64,000 nucleotides of DNA from Mycobacterium intermedium (GCF_002086275.1 NZ_MVHT01000007.1:1-64000); one strand, 5' to 3'. Positions 7,077 through 19,486 are shown, counted from the first letter of the stretch. The notes: generated by a model not told the origin, from the letters alone. Program-made: numbers and translations.

Positions 7077-8181
7077 CTTTTCGATTGCGCCATCGAATTC
7101 CCGCTTCCAGGAACCCGTCGATGTCTCCGTCCAGGACGGCGGCCGGGTTGCCCACCTCGTACTCGGTGCGCAGATCTTTGACCATCTGATACGGGTGCAG
7201 TACGTACGAACGCATCTGATTGCCCCAAGAACTGCCGCCTTCGCCCTTCAAGGCGTCCAGTTCGGCGCGTTCTTCTAAACGCTTGCGCTCCAACAACTTT
7301 GCCTGCAGAACCCGCATCGCCGCCACCTTGTTTTGCAGCTGCGACTTCTCGTTCTGACAAGTGACGACAATACCCGTTGGGATGTGTGTTAAACGAACCG
7401 CGGAGTCAGTGGTGTTCACCGATTGGCCGCCCGGGCCGCTGGATCGGTACACGTCAACCCGTATATCGCCCTCTGGGATGTCGATGTGGTCTGTGGTTTC
7501 CACCACAGGCAGAACCTCGACCTCGGCGAAGGAGGTCTGGCGCCGGCTCTGGTTGTCGAACGGGCTGATCCGCACCAGGCGGTGAGTGCCCTGCTCGACC
7601 GACAACGTGCCGTAGGCGAAGGGGGCGTGGACGGCGAAAGTGGTGCTCTTGATTCCGGCTTCTTCAGCGTAGGAGGTGTCGAACACCTCGACGGGATACT
7701 TATGTTGCTCGGCCCACCGGATGTACATCCGCATCAACATTTCGGCCCAGTCGGCCGCATCCACCCCGCCGGCACCGGACCGGATGGTGACCAACGCCTC
7801 ACGTTCGTCGTACTCGCCCGACAACAGGGTGCGAACTTCGGCGGCCTCGATGTCGGCCCGCAGCGCCTTGAGCTCAGCGTCGGCCTCCGCCAGGGCCTCG
7901 GCAGCCGCCGTGCCTGCTTCCTCCGCGGCGAGTTCGTACAGCACCGGCAGATCGTCCAGGCGCCGCCGCAACTCCTCCACGCGACGCAACTCGCCCTGAG
8001 CGTGCGACAGCTCGCTGGTCACCTTCTGCGCGCGAGACTGGTCATCCCAGAGGTGGGGGTCGGACGCCTCGTGCTCGAGCTTCTCGATCCTGCTCTTCAG
8101 ACCGTCGACGTCAAGCACCCGCTCCACCGTGGTAAGGGTGGAGTCAAGTGCTGCGATGTCGGCTTGCCGGTCAGGTTCCAC
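7063..8181 (-). CDS. prfB: Peptide chain release factor 2
   Basis: RF2 recognises UGA and UAA and triggers peptidyl-tRNA hydrolysis. The 372-residue protein has the RF2-type codon-recognition tripeptide SPF ([11 protein letters not shown]) and the catalytic GGQ motif ([18 protein letters not shown]). The frame is uninterrupted from the start, so the programmed +1 frameshift of enterobacterial prfB is absent. I use the GTG at 8181 ([13 protein letters not shown]), which matches the mycobacterial N-terminus. A TAACGT -10-like element ends 8 bp upstream of it and no Shine-Dalgarno is apparent, so the mRNA may be leaderless. It is divergent from fprA. Confidence 0.96.
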   Translation of the reverse strand: MEPDRQADIAALDSTLTTVERVLDVDGLKSRIEKLEHEASDPHLWDDQSRAQKVTSELSHAQGELRRVEELRRRLDDLPVLYELAAEEAGTAAAEALAEADAELKALRADIEAAEVRTLLSGEYDEREALVTIRSGAGGVDAADWAEMLMRMYIRWAEQHKYPVEVFDTSYAEEAGIKSTTFAVHAPFAYGTLSVEQGTHRLVRISPFDNQSRRQTSFAEVEVLPVVETTDHIDIPEGDIRVDVYRSSGPGGQSVNTTDSAVRLTHIPTGIVVTCQNEKSQLQNKVAAMRVLQAKLLERKRLEERAELDALKGEGGSSWGNQMRSYVLHPYQMVKDLRTEYEVGNPAAVLDGDIDGFLEAGIRWRNRKDDDD

Positions 8182-8303
8182 AGCGAACAACGTTACCGGC
8201 ACACCGACTAGCATCAGATGACCCAGTGCACCGCGCGACTGTGACGCCCAGCCCACATGCCAGCCCTCATGCGTTACAGCCGGAAACAACAGAAGGCTCG
8301 ACC

Positions 8304-9665
8304 ATGCGCCCATATCATGTTGCGATCGTCGGCTCCGGCCCGTCCGGCTTCTTCGCCGCGGCGTCTTTGTTGAAGGCCGCCGACACCTCCGAAGAGATCA
8401 ATGTCGCCATCGACATGTTGGAGATGCTGCCCACACCCTGGGGGCTGGTGCGCTCCGGCGTCGCGCCCGATCACCCAAAGATCAAGTCGATCAGCAAGAC
8501 GTTCGAAAAAACAGGCGAGGACCCGCGGTTCCGGTTCTTCGGCAACGTGGAGGTGGGCGAACACGTCGAGGCCAAAGAACTTGCCGAGCGCTACGACGCC
8601 GTTGTCTACGCGGTGGGCGCCCAGTCCGACAAGGCGCTGAACATTCCGGGCGAGGACCTGCCCGGCAGCATCTCGGCGGTCGACTTCGTGGGCTGGTACA
8701 ACGCACACCCCCACTTCGAGGACAAGGCACCGAATCTGTCGGGCGCCCGTGCTGTGGTCGTCGGCAACGGCAACGTGGCCATCGACGTGGCGCGGATTCT
8801 GGTCACCGACCCCGATGTGCTGGCCCAGACCGACATCGCCGATCACGCGCTGGAGTCGTTACGCCCCTGCGGTGTGGAAGAGGTGGTGGTCATCGGCCGG
8901 CGCGGCCCGCTGCAGAGCGCCTTCACCACGCTCGAACTGCGTGAGCTGGGCGAGTTGGACAATGTCGACGTGATCGTCGATCCGGCCCAGCTGGCCGATA
9001 TCACCGACGAGGAGGCGGAGGCGGCGGGCAAGGTCACCAATCTGAACATCAAGGTGCTGCGCGGCTATGCCGAAAAGACACCTCGGCCGGGCCACCGTCG
9101 CATCGTGTTGCGCTTCCTGACCTCCCCCATCGAAATCAAGGGCGACGGCAAGGTCGAGTCCATCGTGCTGGGCCGCAACGAGCTGGTCACCAACGCCGAC
9201 GGCTGGGTGTCAGCCAAGGACACCGGCGAGCGCGAGGAATTGCCCGCTCAACTCGTCGTGCGCTCAGTGGGCTACCGCGGTGTCCCAACTCCCGGCCTGC
9301 CGTTCGACGACAAGCGCGGAATCATTCCCAACACCGACGGACGCGTGGAAGGCAGCCGCAACGAGTACGTGGTCGGCTGGATCAAACGCGGCCCGACGGG
9401 CGTGATCGGCACCAACAAAAAGGACTCCCAGGACACCGTCGACACCTTGCTCCGCGATCTGGCCGAATCGGGTGATCTACCGGCATTCCCCGACGATCAC
9501 CGCGACCGGCTCGCCGAATGGCTGGCGTCCCGTCAGCCGAAGCTGGTCACCCACGCGCACTGGCAGACCATCGACCAATACGAACGGTCCGCCGGCGAGC
9601 CGCACGGGCGGCCCCGCATCAAGCTGCCCAACATCGCCGAGTTGCTGCGCATCGGGCACGGCTGA
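8304..9665 (+). CDS. fprA: FprA, NADPH-ferredoxin reductase (adrenodoxin reductase type)
   Basis: A 453-residue FAD- and NADPH-dependent reductase that passes electrons to ferredoxins serving P450s and other redox enzymes. The N-terminal FAD fold is [19 protein letters not shown], the NADP fold is [16 protein letters not shown], and the C-terminal FAD contact is [18 protein letters not shown]. The start ATG at 8304 gives [12 protein letters not shown] as in the M. tuberculosis enzyme. Its stop shares the palindrome TGATCA with the stop of the convergent agpS-like gene, so no intergenic base separates them. It could supply reductase capacity for the four P450s further right, but that is inference. 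Confidence 0.95.
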   Translation: MRPYHVAIVGSGPSGFFAAASLLKAADTSEEINVAIDMLEMLPTPWGLVRSGVAPDHPKIKSISKTFEKTGEDPRFRFFGNVEVGEHVEAKELAERYDAVVYAVGAQSDKALNIPGEDLPGSISAVDFVGWYNAHPHFEDKAPNLSGARAVVVGNGNVAIDVARILVTDPDVLAQTDIADHALESLRPCGVEEVVVIGRRGPLQSAFTTLELRELGELDNVDVIVDPAQLADITDEEAEAAGKVTNLNIKVLRGYAEKTPRPGHRRIVLRFLTSPIEIKGDGKVESIVLGRNELVTNADGWVSAKDTGEREELPAQLVVRSVGYRGVPTPGLPFDDKRGIIPNTDGRVEGSRNEYVVGWIKRGPTGVIGTNKKDSQDTVDTLLRDLAESGDLPAFPDDHRDRLAEWLASRQPKLVTHAHWQTIDQYERSAGEPHGRPRIKLPNIAELLRIGHG

Positions 9666-11252
9666 TCACGGATCGAGCAGCACCCCTGGATTGAGGATCC
9701 CGGCCGGATCCAACGCGGATTTCGTCGCGCGCAGCGCCGCGGCAAACGGATCGGGACGCTGTCGGTCGTACCACGGGCGGTGGTCGCGACCTACCGCGTG
9801 ATGGTGAGTGATGGTGCCGCCGGTCGCGCTGATCGCCTCGGAGACGGCGGCCTTGATCTCGTCCCACTGCGCGTCGAGGGAGCCCCACCGTCCGCCGGCA
9901 TAGATGCCGTAGTAGGGGGCCGGCCCATCGGGGTAGACGTGGGTGAAGCGGCAGGTCACCACCCCGGTGCCGCAGACACTCTTGATCGCCGTGCGGGCCG
10001 CCTCGGTGACGGCGGCGTGCAAGGCGTCGAATCCGGTCCAGGTGCAAGCGGTTTCGAAGGTCTCGGCGATAACGCCCCGGCGGGCCAACGCATCTCGTTG
10101 ATACGGCATCCGCAAGAACGCTGTACGCCAGGTGGCTGAGGCATCTTCTGTTGACTCACTTCCCTTTTCGGCCTCGCGGCTGCGTCGGGAGATGACCGTG
10201 CCGCGGTGTTCGACGGCGATCTGCACGGCCCGGTCCAGCCAGGGGTCGATCGGGTGGTCCGCCGACTCGAACGCGAGCACCAACAGACCGCCCGCGACGG
10301 CGGTACCGGCGTTGAGGAACGCCTCGGCGGGGTCTAGCAGCCGGCAGTTCGCCGGAAACAGTCCGGCTTGGGCGATGGTGCGGGTGGCCGCAACGGCGGC
10401 CGCCCAGTTGTCGAAGGCAATCGAGGCCGTGACCTGCCACCGTGGCCGCACCTGCAACCGCATCCACGCCTCGGTGATGATGCCCAGCGCGCCCTCCGAA
10501 CCGAGGAACAGCCGGTCGGAGGACGGCCCGGCCCCGGAACCCGGCAGCCGTCGCGACTCGCTGACACCTGCGGGAGTGACGACCCGCATCGACTCGGTCA
10601 GGTCGTCGATGTGCGTGTAGAGGGTGGCGAAATGCCCGCCGGCGCGGGTGGCCAGCCACCCGCCGAGGCTGGAGAACGCGAAGGACTGCGGGAAATGGCG
10701 CAACGTCAGATCGTGCTTGCGCAACTGTCGCTCGATCCACGGCCCCAGTGCCCCGGCCTGGATTCGCGCGGCGCGGCTGATCCGGTCGACCTCGACGACC
10801 GAGCTCATGACCGAGACGTCCACCGTTACGGCCGGACGGTCGAAGCGCGGCTCCACTCCCCCGACCACCGAGCTGCCGCCGCCGTACGGGATCACTGCGA
10901 TGCCTTCGCGGGTACACCAATCGAGCACGTCGACCACGTCCTGCTCGCGGCGCGGACGCACAATCAGATCGGGAACGTGGTCGAGGCGGCCCTGCAGGTT
11001 GCGGGCGACGTCGCGGAATGCCTTGCCGCGGGCGTGACCGGCCCGATCGACGGAGTTATCCGAGCAGATCGCCCCGAGGGATCGCGGCGGGGTGACGCGC
11101 GGGGGCGGCAGTCCCAGTTCGTTCGGGTCCGGAGGGCGATGATCGGTCAGATCGTGCCCGGGCAACATCGAGGAGACCCTTGCCTCCAGGTCGCGTGTCT
11201 CTCGCGGGGAGAGCGCGTCCTCGACGGTGCCCCAACCCCACCAGGAACGCAC
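9666..11252 (-). CDS. agpS: FAD-linked oxidase, alkyldihydroxyacetonephosphate synthase-like (AgpS)
   Basis: A 528-residue flavoprotein of the FAD_binding_4 / AgpS family. The PP-loop FAD fold is VIPYGGGSSVVGGVEP, followed by FPQSFAFSSLGGWLATRAGG. The C-terminal active-site region has GVVTCRFTHVYPDGPAPYYG and ITHHHAVGRDHRPW, the histidine cluster of AgpS enzymes. The family makes ether lipids in eukaryotes; mycobacterial substrates are unproven. I start at the GTG at 11252 (V-RSWWGWG), five bases after the stop of the small membrane protein gene, so the two form an operon. The frame extends upstream but without family similarity. Confidence 0.85.
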   Translation of the reverse strand: MRSWWGWGTVEDALSPRETRDLEARVSSMLPGHDLTDHRPPDPNELGLPPPRVTPPRSLGAICSDNSVDRAGHARGKAFRDVARNLQGRLDHVPDLIVRPRREQDVVDVLDWCTREGIAVIPYGGGSSVVGGVEPRFDRPAVTVDVSVMSSVVEVDRISRAARIQAGALGPWIERQLRKHDLTLRHFPQSFAFSSLGGWLATRAGGHFATLYTHIDDLTESMRVVTPAGVSESRRLPGSGAGPSSDRLFLGSEGALGIITEAWMRLQVRPRWQVTASIAFDNWAAAVAATRTIAQAGLFPANCRLLDPAEAFLNAGTAVAGGLLVLAFESADHPIDPWLDRAVQIAVEHRGTVISRRSREAEKGSESTEDASATWRTAFLRMPYQRDALARRGVIAETFETACTWTGFDALHAAVTEAARTAIKSVCGTGVVTCRFTHVYPDGPAPYYGIYAGGRWGSLDAQWDEIKAAVSEAISATGGTITHHHAVGRDHRPWYDRQRPDPFAAALRATKSALDPAGILNPGVLLDP

Positions 11253-11257
11253 GGGGC

Positions 11258-11458
11258 TCAGCGCTTGAGGACGACGAGTGCCCCGCCGGCGACCAGCAAG
11301 ACCAGGAGCGTGACGATCGCCCACCCCGAGCCGGCGAACGCCCAGATGAGACCTAGTCCGGCAAACACCGGCGATAACGCGAAAAGCACTAACAGCGGGT
11401 GCTGCTTAACCACCTCGAGCGCACTCGTCGCCCGGACCCGATCGATTTCCTTGGCCAT
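11258..11458 (-). CDS. Small two-helix membrane protein
   Basis: A 66-residue protein beginning MAKEIDRVRATSALEVVKQHP, with two hydrophobic helices (LLVLFALSPVFAGLGLIW and WAIVTLLVLLVAGGALVVL) and a basic end. I recognise no named family; small proteins of this type often precede agpS-like genes. Start at the ATG 11458. It lies five bases upstream of the agpS-like gene on the same strand, so co-transcription is likely. The 200 bp upstream form the boundary with the dormancy locus. Confidence 0.6.
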   Translation of the reverse strand: MAKEIDRVRATSALEVVKQHPLLVLFALSPVFAGLGLIWAFAGSGWAIVTLLVLLVAGGALVVLKR

Positions 11459-11611
11459 CCGTTCAGGATGCCAGACATTCGTCCGCGTCACATCAACAAA
11501 GACCCAGCATTTTCAGTACCCCCGAATCCGCCCATAAAGCGACCGAAACGGCGGCACGTGATTCGCGGTCGGAGATCGCTGAAGTTGCGGTGACACAAGG
11601 TATTTACCCTC

Positions 11612-11654
11612 GGGACCAAGGTCCCTATCAGGCCCTCGACAATCGCCGTAGCGT
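11612..11654 (+). promoter_or_regulatory. DosR box and -10 element for the nitroreductase-like gene
   Basis: GGGACCAAGGTCCC at 11612-11625 has perfect GGGACC/GGTCCC arms and fits the DosR core GGGNCNNNNGNCCC. A TANNNT -10 element, TAGCGT, lies at 11649-11654. The predicted transcription start, 42-43 bp from the box centre and 7 bp after the -10, falls on the GTG at 11662. The box therefore lies upstream of, not inside, the coding region. Confidence 0.7.
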
Positions 11655-11661
11655 CGGTGCT

Positions 11662-12642
11662 GTGGAGTTAGAGGTTGTCAAACAAGCGGTGCGGCTGGCC
11701 TGCCGAGCTCCGTCGGTACACAACACCCAACCCTGGCGGTGGCTCGTTGAAGACGACGTGGTTCACCTCTACCTCGATCGCCGTCGTGTCGTGCCGGCCA
11801 CCGACCCTTCGGGGCGACAGGCCATCATCAGCTGCGGCGCCGTCCTGGACCATTTCCGGGTCGCAATGGCAGCCGCAGGGTGGCAAGCCAATATCGTCCG
11901 CTTCCCCTACCCCAAAAACCCCGACCATTTGGCCGCAATCGATTTCAGACCGTTCCGACGGGTCACGGTGGCAGAGGAGAATCGCGCGGAGGCGATACTG
12001 CAGCGACGAACGGATCGTCTTGCGTTCGAATGCCCCAGCTACTGGGAGGCGTTCGAACCGACCCTGCTCGGCACCGTCGACGAGGGCGTCGCCATGCTGG
12101 ATGTGCTGGGCGACGCCCATCGACCGCGCCTGGTTGAGGCGTCCGAACTGAGCGAAGAGTTCCGCCGCGACGACTGGACGTACCATGACGAACTCGATTG
12201 GTGGACTTCGCCTTTCACACTAGCGGACGGTATCCCGCCGAGTGCGCTCGCATCGCCTTCCGACCGCCTGCGGGTCGACCTGGCCCGGGACTTCCCGAGT
12301 CGGAGCTACCGTGACCACCGGCCCCAGGTGAGTGCCGACTGGTCCAAAATCCTTGTCTTGTCCACCCCTGCGGACACCCCACTTGACGCATTGCGGTGCG
12401 GCGAGATGCTGTCGAGCGTTCTGCTGGAGTGCACCTTGGCCGGCATGGCAACCTGTACGTTGACCCATCTGATCGAAGCGACCGAAAGCCGCGACATCGT
12501 GCGTGATTTGATCGACCAGCGCGGCGAGCCACAAGTGTTGGTCCGCGTGGGCATCGCCCCGCCATTCGACAATCCGTCTCCTCCTACACCGCGCCGACCG
12601 CTGTCCGACGTCCTGCAACTCGAAAAAGGATTGGTCCCATGA
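11662..12642 (+). CDS. Acg-type nitroreductase-like protein (Rv3127-like)
   Basis: A 326-residue member of the Acg family of double-domain nitroreductase-like flavoproteins of the DosR regulon. It carries ACRAPSVHNTQPWRW near the N-terminus, RRTDRLAF, and a C-terminal half with LECTLAGMATCTLTHLIE and QVLVRVGIAPP. Acg proteins are thought to bind FMN while lacking classical nitroreductase activity. I place the start at the GTG at 11662 because a DosR box and -10 precede it exactly; no Shine-Dalgarno is present, which suggests a leaderless mRNA. A GTG at 11590 would put the operator inside the gene. It overlaps the next gene by ATGA. Confidence 0.82.
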   Translation: MELEVVKQAVRLACRAPSVHNTQPWRWLVEDDVVHLYLDRRRVVPATDPSGRQAIISCGAVLDHFRVAMAAAGWQANIVRFPYPKNPDHLAAIDFRPFRRVTVAEENRAEAILQRRTDRLAFECPSYWEAFEPTLLGTVDEGVAMLDVLGDAHRPRLVEASELSEEFRRDDWTYHDELDWWTSPFTLADGIPPSALASPSDRLRVDLARDFPSRSYRDHRPQVSADWSKILVLSTPADTPLDALRCGEMLSSVLLECTLAGMATCTLTHLIEATESRDIVRDLIDQRGEPQVLVRVGIAPPFDNPSPPTPRRPLSDVLQLEKGLVP

Positions 12643-13067
12643 ACGACGAACCCATCACTCTGCTGTCCGTAGACGAAAGTTGGGAGCGGTTGGGTTCCGT
12701 TTCCCTGGGACGACTGGTCACTACCTTCGCCGGCGAGCCCGAAATCTTCCCGGTGAACTACGTGGCACAGGATCGGACCATCCTGTTCCGCACCGCGGAA
12801 GGCACCAAACTGTTCTCGGCCATCGCCAGCAACACGGTGGTATTCGAGGCCGATGACCACAACGCGGACGAAGGTTGGAGTGTGATTCTTCGCGGTCGCG
12901 CCCGCCTACTGAAAACCGACGCGGACATTCAGCAGGCCGAACGCGCCCAGTTACGGCCCTGGCTCGCGACGCGCAAGCCGCACTTCGTGCGCGTAACCCC
13001 GACCGAAATCTCCGGCCGCCACTTCAATTTCGGTCCGGAACCGGATTGCCACGAGACTGTTGCTTAA
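12639..13067 (+). CDS. PNPOx-like flavin/F420-binding split-barrel protein (Rv3129-like)
   Basis: A 142-residue pyridoxamine 5'-phosphate oxidase-like split-barrel protein. Diagnostic stretches are SWERLGSVSLGRLVTTFAGEPEIFPVNYV, ILFRTAEGTKLFSA and VVFEADDHNADEGWSVILRGRARLL. Relatives bind FMN, F420 or haem; the true PNPOx catalytic set is not evident. It overlaps the upstream nitroreductase-like gene by 4 bp (ATGA) and is co-transcribed with it under the DosR box. Its TAA and the TAA of the convergent truncated haemoglobin share the tetranucleotide TTAA. Confidence 0.8.
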   Translation: MNDEPITLLSVDESWERLGSVSLGRLVTTFAGEPEIFPVNYVAQDRTILFRTAEGTKLFSAIASNTVVFEADDHNADEGWSVILRGRARLLKTDADIQQAERAQLRPWLATRKPHFVRVTPTEISGRHFNFGPEPDCHETVA

Positions 13068-13474
13068 CCAGTAGCTCGAATTAGTAGCTCGGGGGCATCG
13101 TCACCGGTGAGTCGACGCAGCATCGCCCACGCGATGCGACCGGCCTGAACCTTGGCTCGCTCCGCCGCGGGCCCCTGGAACATCTCGTCGACGGTGTGGT
13201 GCCAGATCTGCAACCACCGTACGAAGTGCCGATGCGACAGTGGGGTCTGCTGGTGGACTTTCAGATGCGGCGCCAGCGCACTGCCGCGATAGCGGCCGGC
13301 GCGAAACAACACGGTTTCCCAGAAGTCGCACATCGTCGGAATGTGGGTGTCCAGGCCGGTGGCCCGCAACTCGGCAAACGGCTCCGCCAAGACCTCGTCG
13401 ACCAACGCCCGTCCGTAGAAGCGGTGCAACAGCGCCTCGACATCGGCACGGTCGGCCAAATCCGATTGAGCCAT
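13064..13474 (-). CDS. glbP: Group III truncated haemoglobin
   Basis: A 136-residue globin. The group III (HbP) signature is visible: VEALLHRFYGRALVDEVL with the B-helix Phe-Tyr, FWETVLFRAGRYRGSALAPH, and the proximal-histidine segment LSHRHFVRWLQIWHHTVDEMFQG. Group III trHbs bind O2 and NO and may detoxify NO or peroxide. M. tuberculosis carries only groups I and II as I recall. The ATG at 13474 is 3 bp beyond the tgs1 stop, so this is the second gene of a tgs1 operon driven from the DosR boxes at about 14950, which links it to hypoxia/NO control. Confidence 0.88.
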   Translation of the reverse strand: MAQSDLADRADVEALLHRFYGRALVDEVLAEPFAELRATGLDTHIPTMCDFWETVLFRAGRYRGSALAPHLKVHQQTPLSHRHFVRWLQIWHHTVDEMFQGPAAERAKVQAGRIAWAMLRRLTGDDAPELLIRATG

Positions 13475-13477
13475 CCG

Positions 13478-14869
13478 TCACACAACCAGAGACAGTGGCC
13501 CGCGCCGACGAGGAGCCTTGCGGCGCTTGCTGATCGCCACCAGCCGTGCCACCGCGGCTTCGATCCCCCGCGCCAGCTGATCGACGTCGCCGGCGTCGTA
13601 GTCGGCAAGAATCCCGAAGTAAAGTTCGTCGGCGTAGCTGAGCATCGCCACGCCGGTCCGCAGGTGCATCGCCAACGGCGGGATCGGATATACGCTGAGC
13701 ACCCGCCGGCCAAGGAGCCGCAGCGGTCGCCGCGGCCCGGGAACATTCGTCGCCACGGTCACGACACCCCGCTGGGGCAATCGCGTCAACAAGCCGACCG
13801 CCCAGGCGCTCAACGCAAACGGGACGCGATTCGCAAGGGAGACAAACACGTTCCCCGCCTGCCGCTGGCCGCTGGCCTTTGCGCGACCCAGCCGAGCGTG
13901 CACCTTCTGCAGCCGTTCCACCGGATTCTCTTCGTCGACCGGCAGATTCGGCAGCAGCAGCGAGACCCGGTTGTCTGTGTAGCCAAACGCGTCAGACGAG
14001 CGGACCGACACCGGAACCAAGGTACGCAGCGAGTCACGATACGGTCGCTGGCCGCGCGCGAGCAGGACATTTCGGTAGCTCTCGGTAATTGCGGTCAACG
14101 CAACATCATTGAGCGTTACGTCGAACGTCTGGCATATCAGCTCGATGTCGGCCAATGGGACCCGCGCGCCGCTGTACCGACGCAGGTCGCTGAGGTGTCC
14201 CGTCAACGGGGATCCGACGGGACTGAGCAACCCGGCGGCGATCTGGCCGGCGCCCTGCGCCGTGCGGAGCACACCCGATGCGATCGAGGCCGGCAGATTC
14301 CACAACGCGGTCCACAGGCTCAGGGAATCGGAATCGGATTGCGTCGATTCCCTCGCCGCGTGGATCTGGTGAACATAGCCGTCCCGGTTCATGCCACTCA
14401 TGCCGTCATCGCACAACCCGGCCAACACGTGGGTGGCCGCGATCCCGTCGGCCATGCAGTGGTGAATCTTGGTCAGGATCGCCCAGCGCTCATCGGTGAG
14501 GCCCTCGATGACCCAGACCTCCCACAGCGGCCGATCCCGGTCCAGTCGCCGCGCCATCACGTCCGCGATCACCCGGTACAACTCGTGGTCGTTGCCCGGC
14601 TGCGGCAGCGCAACGCGCCGCACATGCCGCTCGATTTCGAAGTCGGGATCGTCCACCCATTCGGGAGCACCGAGGTCGAACGGGTGCAACTTCAATCGCT
14701 GCCCGAAGCGCGGGCAGGCACGGATCCGCTCGGCGAGCACCGACACCAGCGCATCCTGCCGCGGGGCGGGCCCTTCGATGACCGCCAAGCCTCCGATGGC
14801 CAGGCTGACCCGGGAATCGGCGTCTTCGGCCTTGAGGAACCCTGCGTCGAGTGTCGTCAGGTGGTCCAT
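13478..14869 (-). CDS. tgs1: Tgs1, wax ester synthase/diacylglycerol acyltransferase
   Basis: A triacylglycerol synthase that uses acyl-CoA and diacylglycerol to build storage lipid in dormancy. The 463-residue length equals that of M. tuberculosis Tgs1 (Rv3130c). The catalytic motif HHCMADG lies at residues 136-142 (HHxxxDG), followed by the conserved VPVSVRSSDAFGYTDNRVS and TNVPGPRRPLRLLGRRV regions. Start ATG 14869 (MDHLTTLDAGFLKAED). It is divergent from the Rv3131-like gene across a DosR-box region, with a GATAGT -10 candidate at 14922-14927. It is followed 3 bp later by the truncated haemoglobin. Confidence 0.96.
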   Translation of the reverse strand: MDHLTTLDAGFLKAEDADSRVSLAIGGLAVIEGPAPRQDALVSVLAERIRACPRFGQRLKLHPFDLGAPEWVDDPDFEIERHVRRVALPQPGNDHELYRVIADVMARRLDRDRPLWEVWVIEGLTDERWAILTKIHHCMADGIAATHVLAGLCDDGMSGMNRDGYVHQIHAARESTQSDSDSLSLWTALWNLPASIASGVLRTAQGAGQIAAGLLSPVGSPLTGHLSDLRRYSGARVPLADIELICQTFDVTLNDVALTAITESYRNVLLARGQRPYRDSLRTLVPVSVRSSDAFGYTDNRVSLLLPNLPVDEENPVERLQKVHARLGRAKASGQRQAGNVFVSLANRVPFALSAWAVGLLTRLPQRGVVTVATNVPGPRRPLRLLGRRVLSVYPIPPLAMHLRTGVAMLSYADELYFGILADYDAGDVDQLARGIEAAVARLVAISKRRKAPRRRGPLSLVV

Positions 14870-14921
14870 TTCACGACCTTCCGAGCTGTTGATCGGGTAT
14901 TTATCTGCAACTCTCAGTACC

Positions 14922-15005
14922 ACTATCCCGCGGGCGGGTGGGCCACGGCAGGGCCGAAAGTCCCTCGTTAGGGGGGCTTCATCCCCTGCCGGGGGGCGTA
15001 TCCCC
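14922..15005. promoter_or_regulatory. DosR-box array between tgs1 and the Rv3131-like gene
   Basis: Three related palindromes lie in a row: GGGCCGAAAGTCCCT at 14951-14965 (reverse strand AGGGACTTTCGGCCC, a classic DosR half-site order), GGGGCTTCATCCCC at 14973-14986 and the shorter GGGGCGTATCCCC at 14993-15005. Centres are 20-22 bp apart, two helical turns. For tgs1 the first box centre is about 33 bp from a GATAGT -10 (14927-14922), which predicts a start near 14915. No clean -10 was found for the rightward gene. Confidence 0.7.
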
Positions 15006-15069
15006 AGACCAGACTTGGTAGATGACCACAGTCGTCGACAGGAAGTCTCGTCAGGTCGGAAAGGCAGCG

Positions 15070-18412
<3,343 letters not shown>

Positions 18413-18442
18413 TGACTAAGGCACCTCCCGCGTTGCGCTTCG

Positions 18443-19249
18443 CTATAGGTTGGCGCACCGCACAGTCAACACGGAACATCCGGCGTTGTACACGCTGCAC
18501 ACTTGCGCGGCGTGTGCATCGGTGACCAGCAACTCACCCGTCTTCGCATGGTGAGCCATGTATCGGCAGGCGTGGCCGTGAACAACCTCCGATTCGACCT
18601 GCACGTCCGGGTACAACCGCGTCCACCTGGCCAGCCGGCGGCTCAGATGCGGCTGCTCTACGGTCCTGTGCGCGCCGACATCGTCCGGTGCTTCGGCTGG
18701 ATGCACCGAGATGGCTCGCAGCGGCACTCCCCGTAGCCGCGCCTCCGCGAAGGCGTAACGCAACACCGCACCATTGTCCACTTCCGCCACCACCGCGCTG
18801 ACCTCGGGGGTTGCCCCGAACTTGGGATCCCGATGGATTACCGCGACCGGGCAGAGCGCGGCACCGGCAAGCGTTGCCGCCACCGAACCTTGTCCGCGGC
18901 GAGCGTGGTTGAGGCCCATCGAGCCGACGCAGATCATCGCGGCATTCGCGGACTCGTGCAGCAGCTTGTTCAGCGGCTTTCCGCGCAGGATCTCGGTTTC
19001 GATCTTGACCGGCTTGCCGGTCGCCGCAACGGCCCGGGAGGCGTCGTGCAGCGCCAAGCGGGCTCCGGCCATCCGGGCGTCGTCGCTGCCGGGTTCCCCG
19101 GACAGTTCGATCGCATTGATGACGTACACCAAGCGCAGCGGGATGTCGCGGCTCACCGCCTCGTCAACGGCCCACAGCGCGGCTTGGACAGCCGCCTTTG
19201 ACCCGTCGATGCCGACAACCACGGACGGTGCGGAACAGATGTCGTCCAT
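18443..19249 (-). CDS. Universal stress protein (Rv3134c orthologue)
   Basis: A 268-residue protein, the same length as Rv3134c, with an N-terminal USP domain (VVVGIDGSKAAVQAALWAVDEAV, then ICVGSMGLNHARRGQGSVAATLAGAALCPVAVI, whose G-2x-G-9x-G(S/T) pattern marks ATP-binding USPs). A more diverged second domain ends VCSVYNAGCSVLTVRCANL. It is the first gene of the USP-devR-devS operon; the leader holds two DosR-box-like sites and a TAACTT -10. In M. tuberculosis most devR transcription starts here. Confidence 0.94.
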   Translation of the reverse strand: MDDICSAPSVVVGIDGSKAAVQAALWAVDEAVSRDIPLRLVYVINAIELSGEPGSDDARMAGARLALHDASRAVAATGKPVKIETEILRGKPLNKLLHESANAAMICVGSMGLNHARRGQGSVAATLAGAALCPVAVIHRDPKFGATPEVSAVVAEVDNGAVLRYAFAEARLRGVPLRAISVHPAEAPDDVGAHRTVEQPHLSRRLARWTRLYPDVQVESEVVHGHACRYMAHHAKTGELLVTDAHAAQVCSVYNAGCSVLTVRCANL

Positions 19250-19298
19250 GATCGATTTCCCTACCTCTCGTGCGCCTCTTCATCCCGCATTAACTCGG

Positions 19299-19392
19299 AA
19301 GTTATGGGCGAAAAACTGACAGCTACAGAGGCATTAGTCACCGGATAAGGGCCATTAGTCCCTACTGACCACGTGGGCCAAAAACTTAGTCT
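19299..19392. promoter_or_regulatory. Shared DosR operator region between the devR operon and the NO reductase
   Basis: Two DosR-like sites are 20 bp apart: GAGGCATTAGTCACC (core 19329-19342, weaker) and GGGCCATTAGTCCC (19349-19362, strong). Leftward, TAACTT (19304-19299) lies about 34 bp from the weaker box centre, predicting a start near 19292 for the stress-protein operon. Rightward, TAGTCT (19387-19392) lies the same distance from the strong box centre, predicting a start near 19399 for the NO reductase. The geometry on both sides matches the DosR-activated promoters seen elsewhere in this window. Confidence 0.65.
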
Positions 19393-19486
19393 TGCCATTG
19401 CGGCGATATACGAATTTGATGTTTGTGGGGCCTCTGCATATCAGGGACCTGGCGATACAGCCAATTGCCCAGAGGGGAGTCTCCCA

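Noticed and set aside
7063..8181. Programmed +1 frameshift in prfB
   Set aside because: The reading frame is continuous from the GTG start through GGQ to the stop; no internal UGA or slippery CUU-U is needed.
13196..14971. 591-codon rightward frame antisense to tgs1
   Set aside because: A typical high-GC antisense shadow; tgs1 is full length with intact catalytic motif on the other strand.
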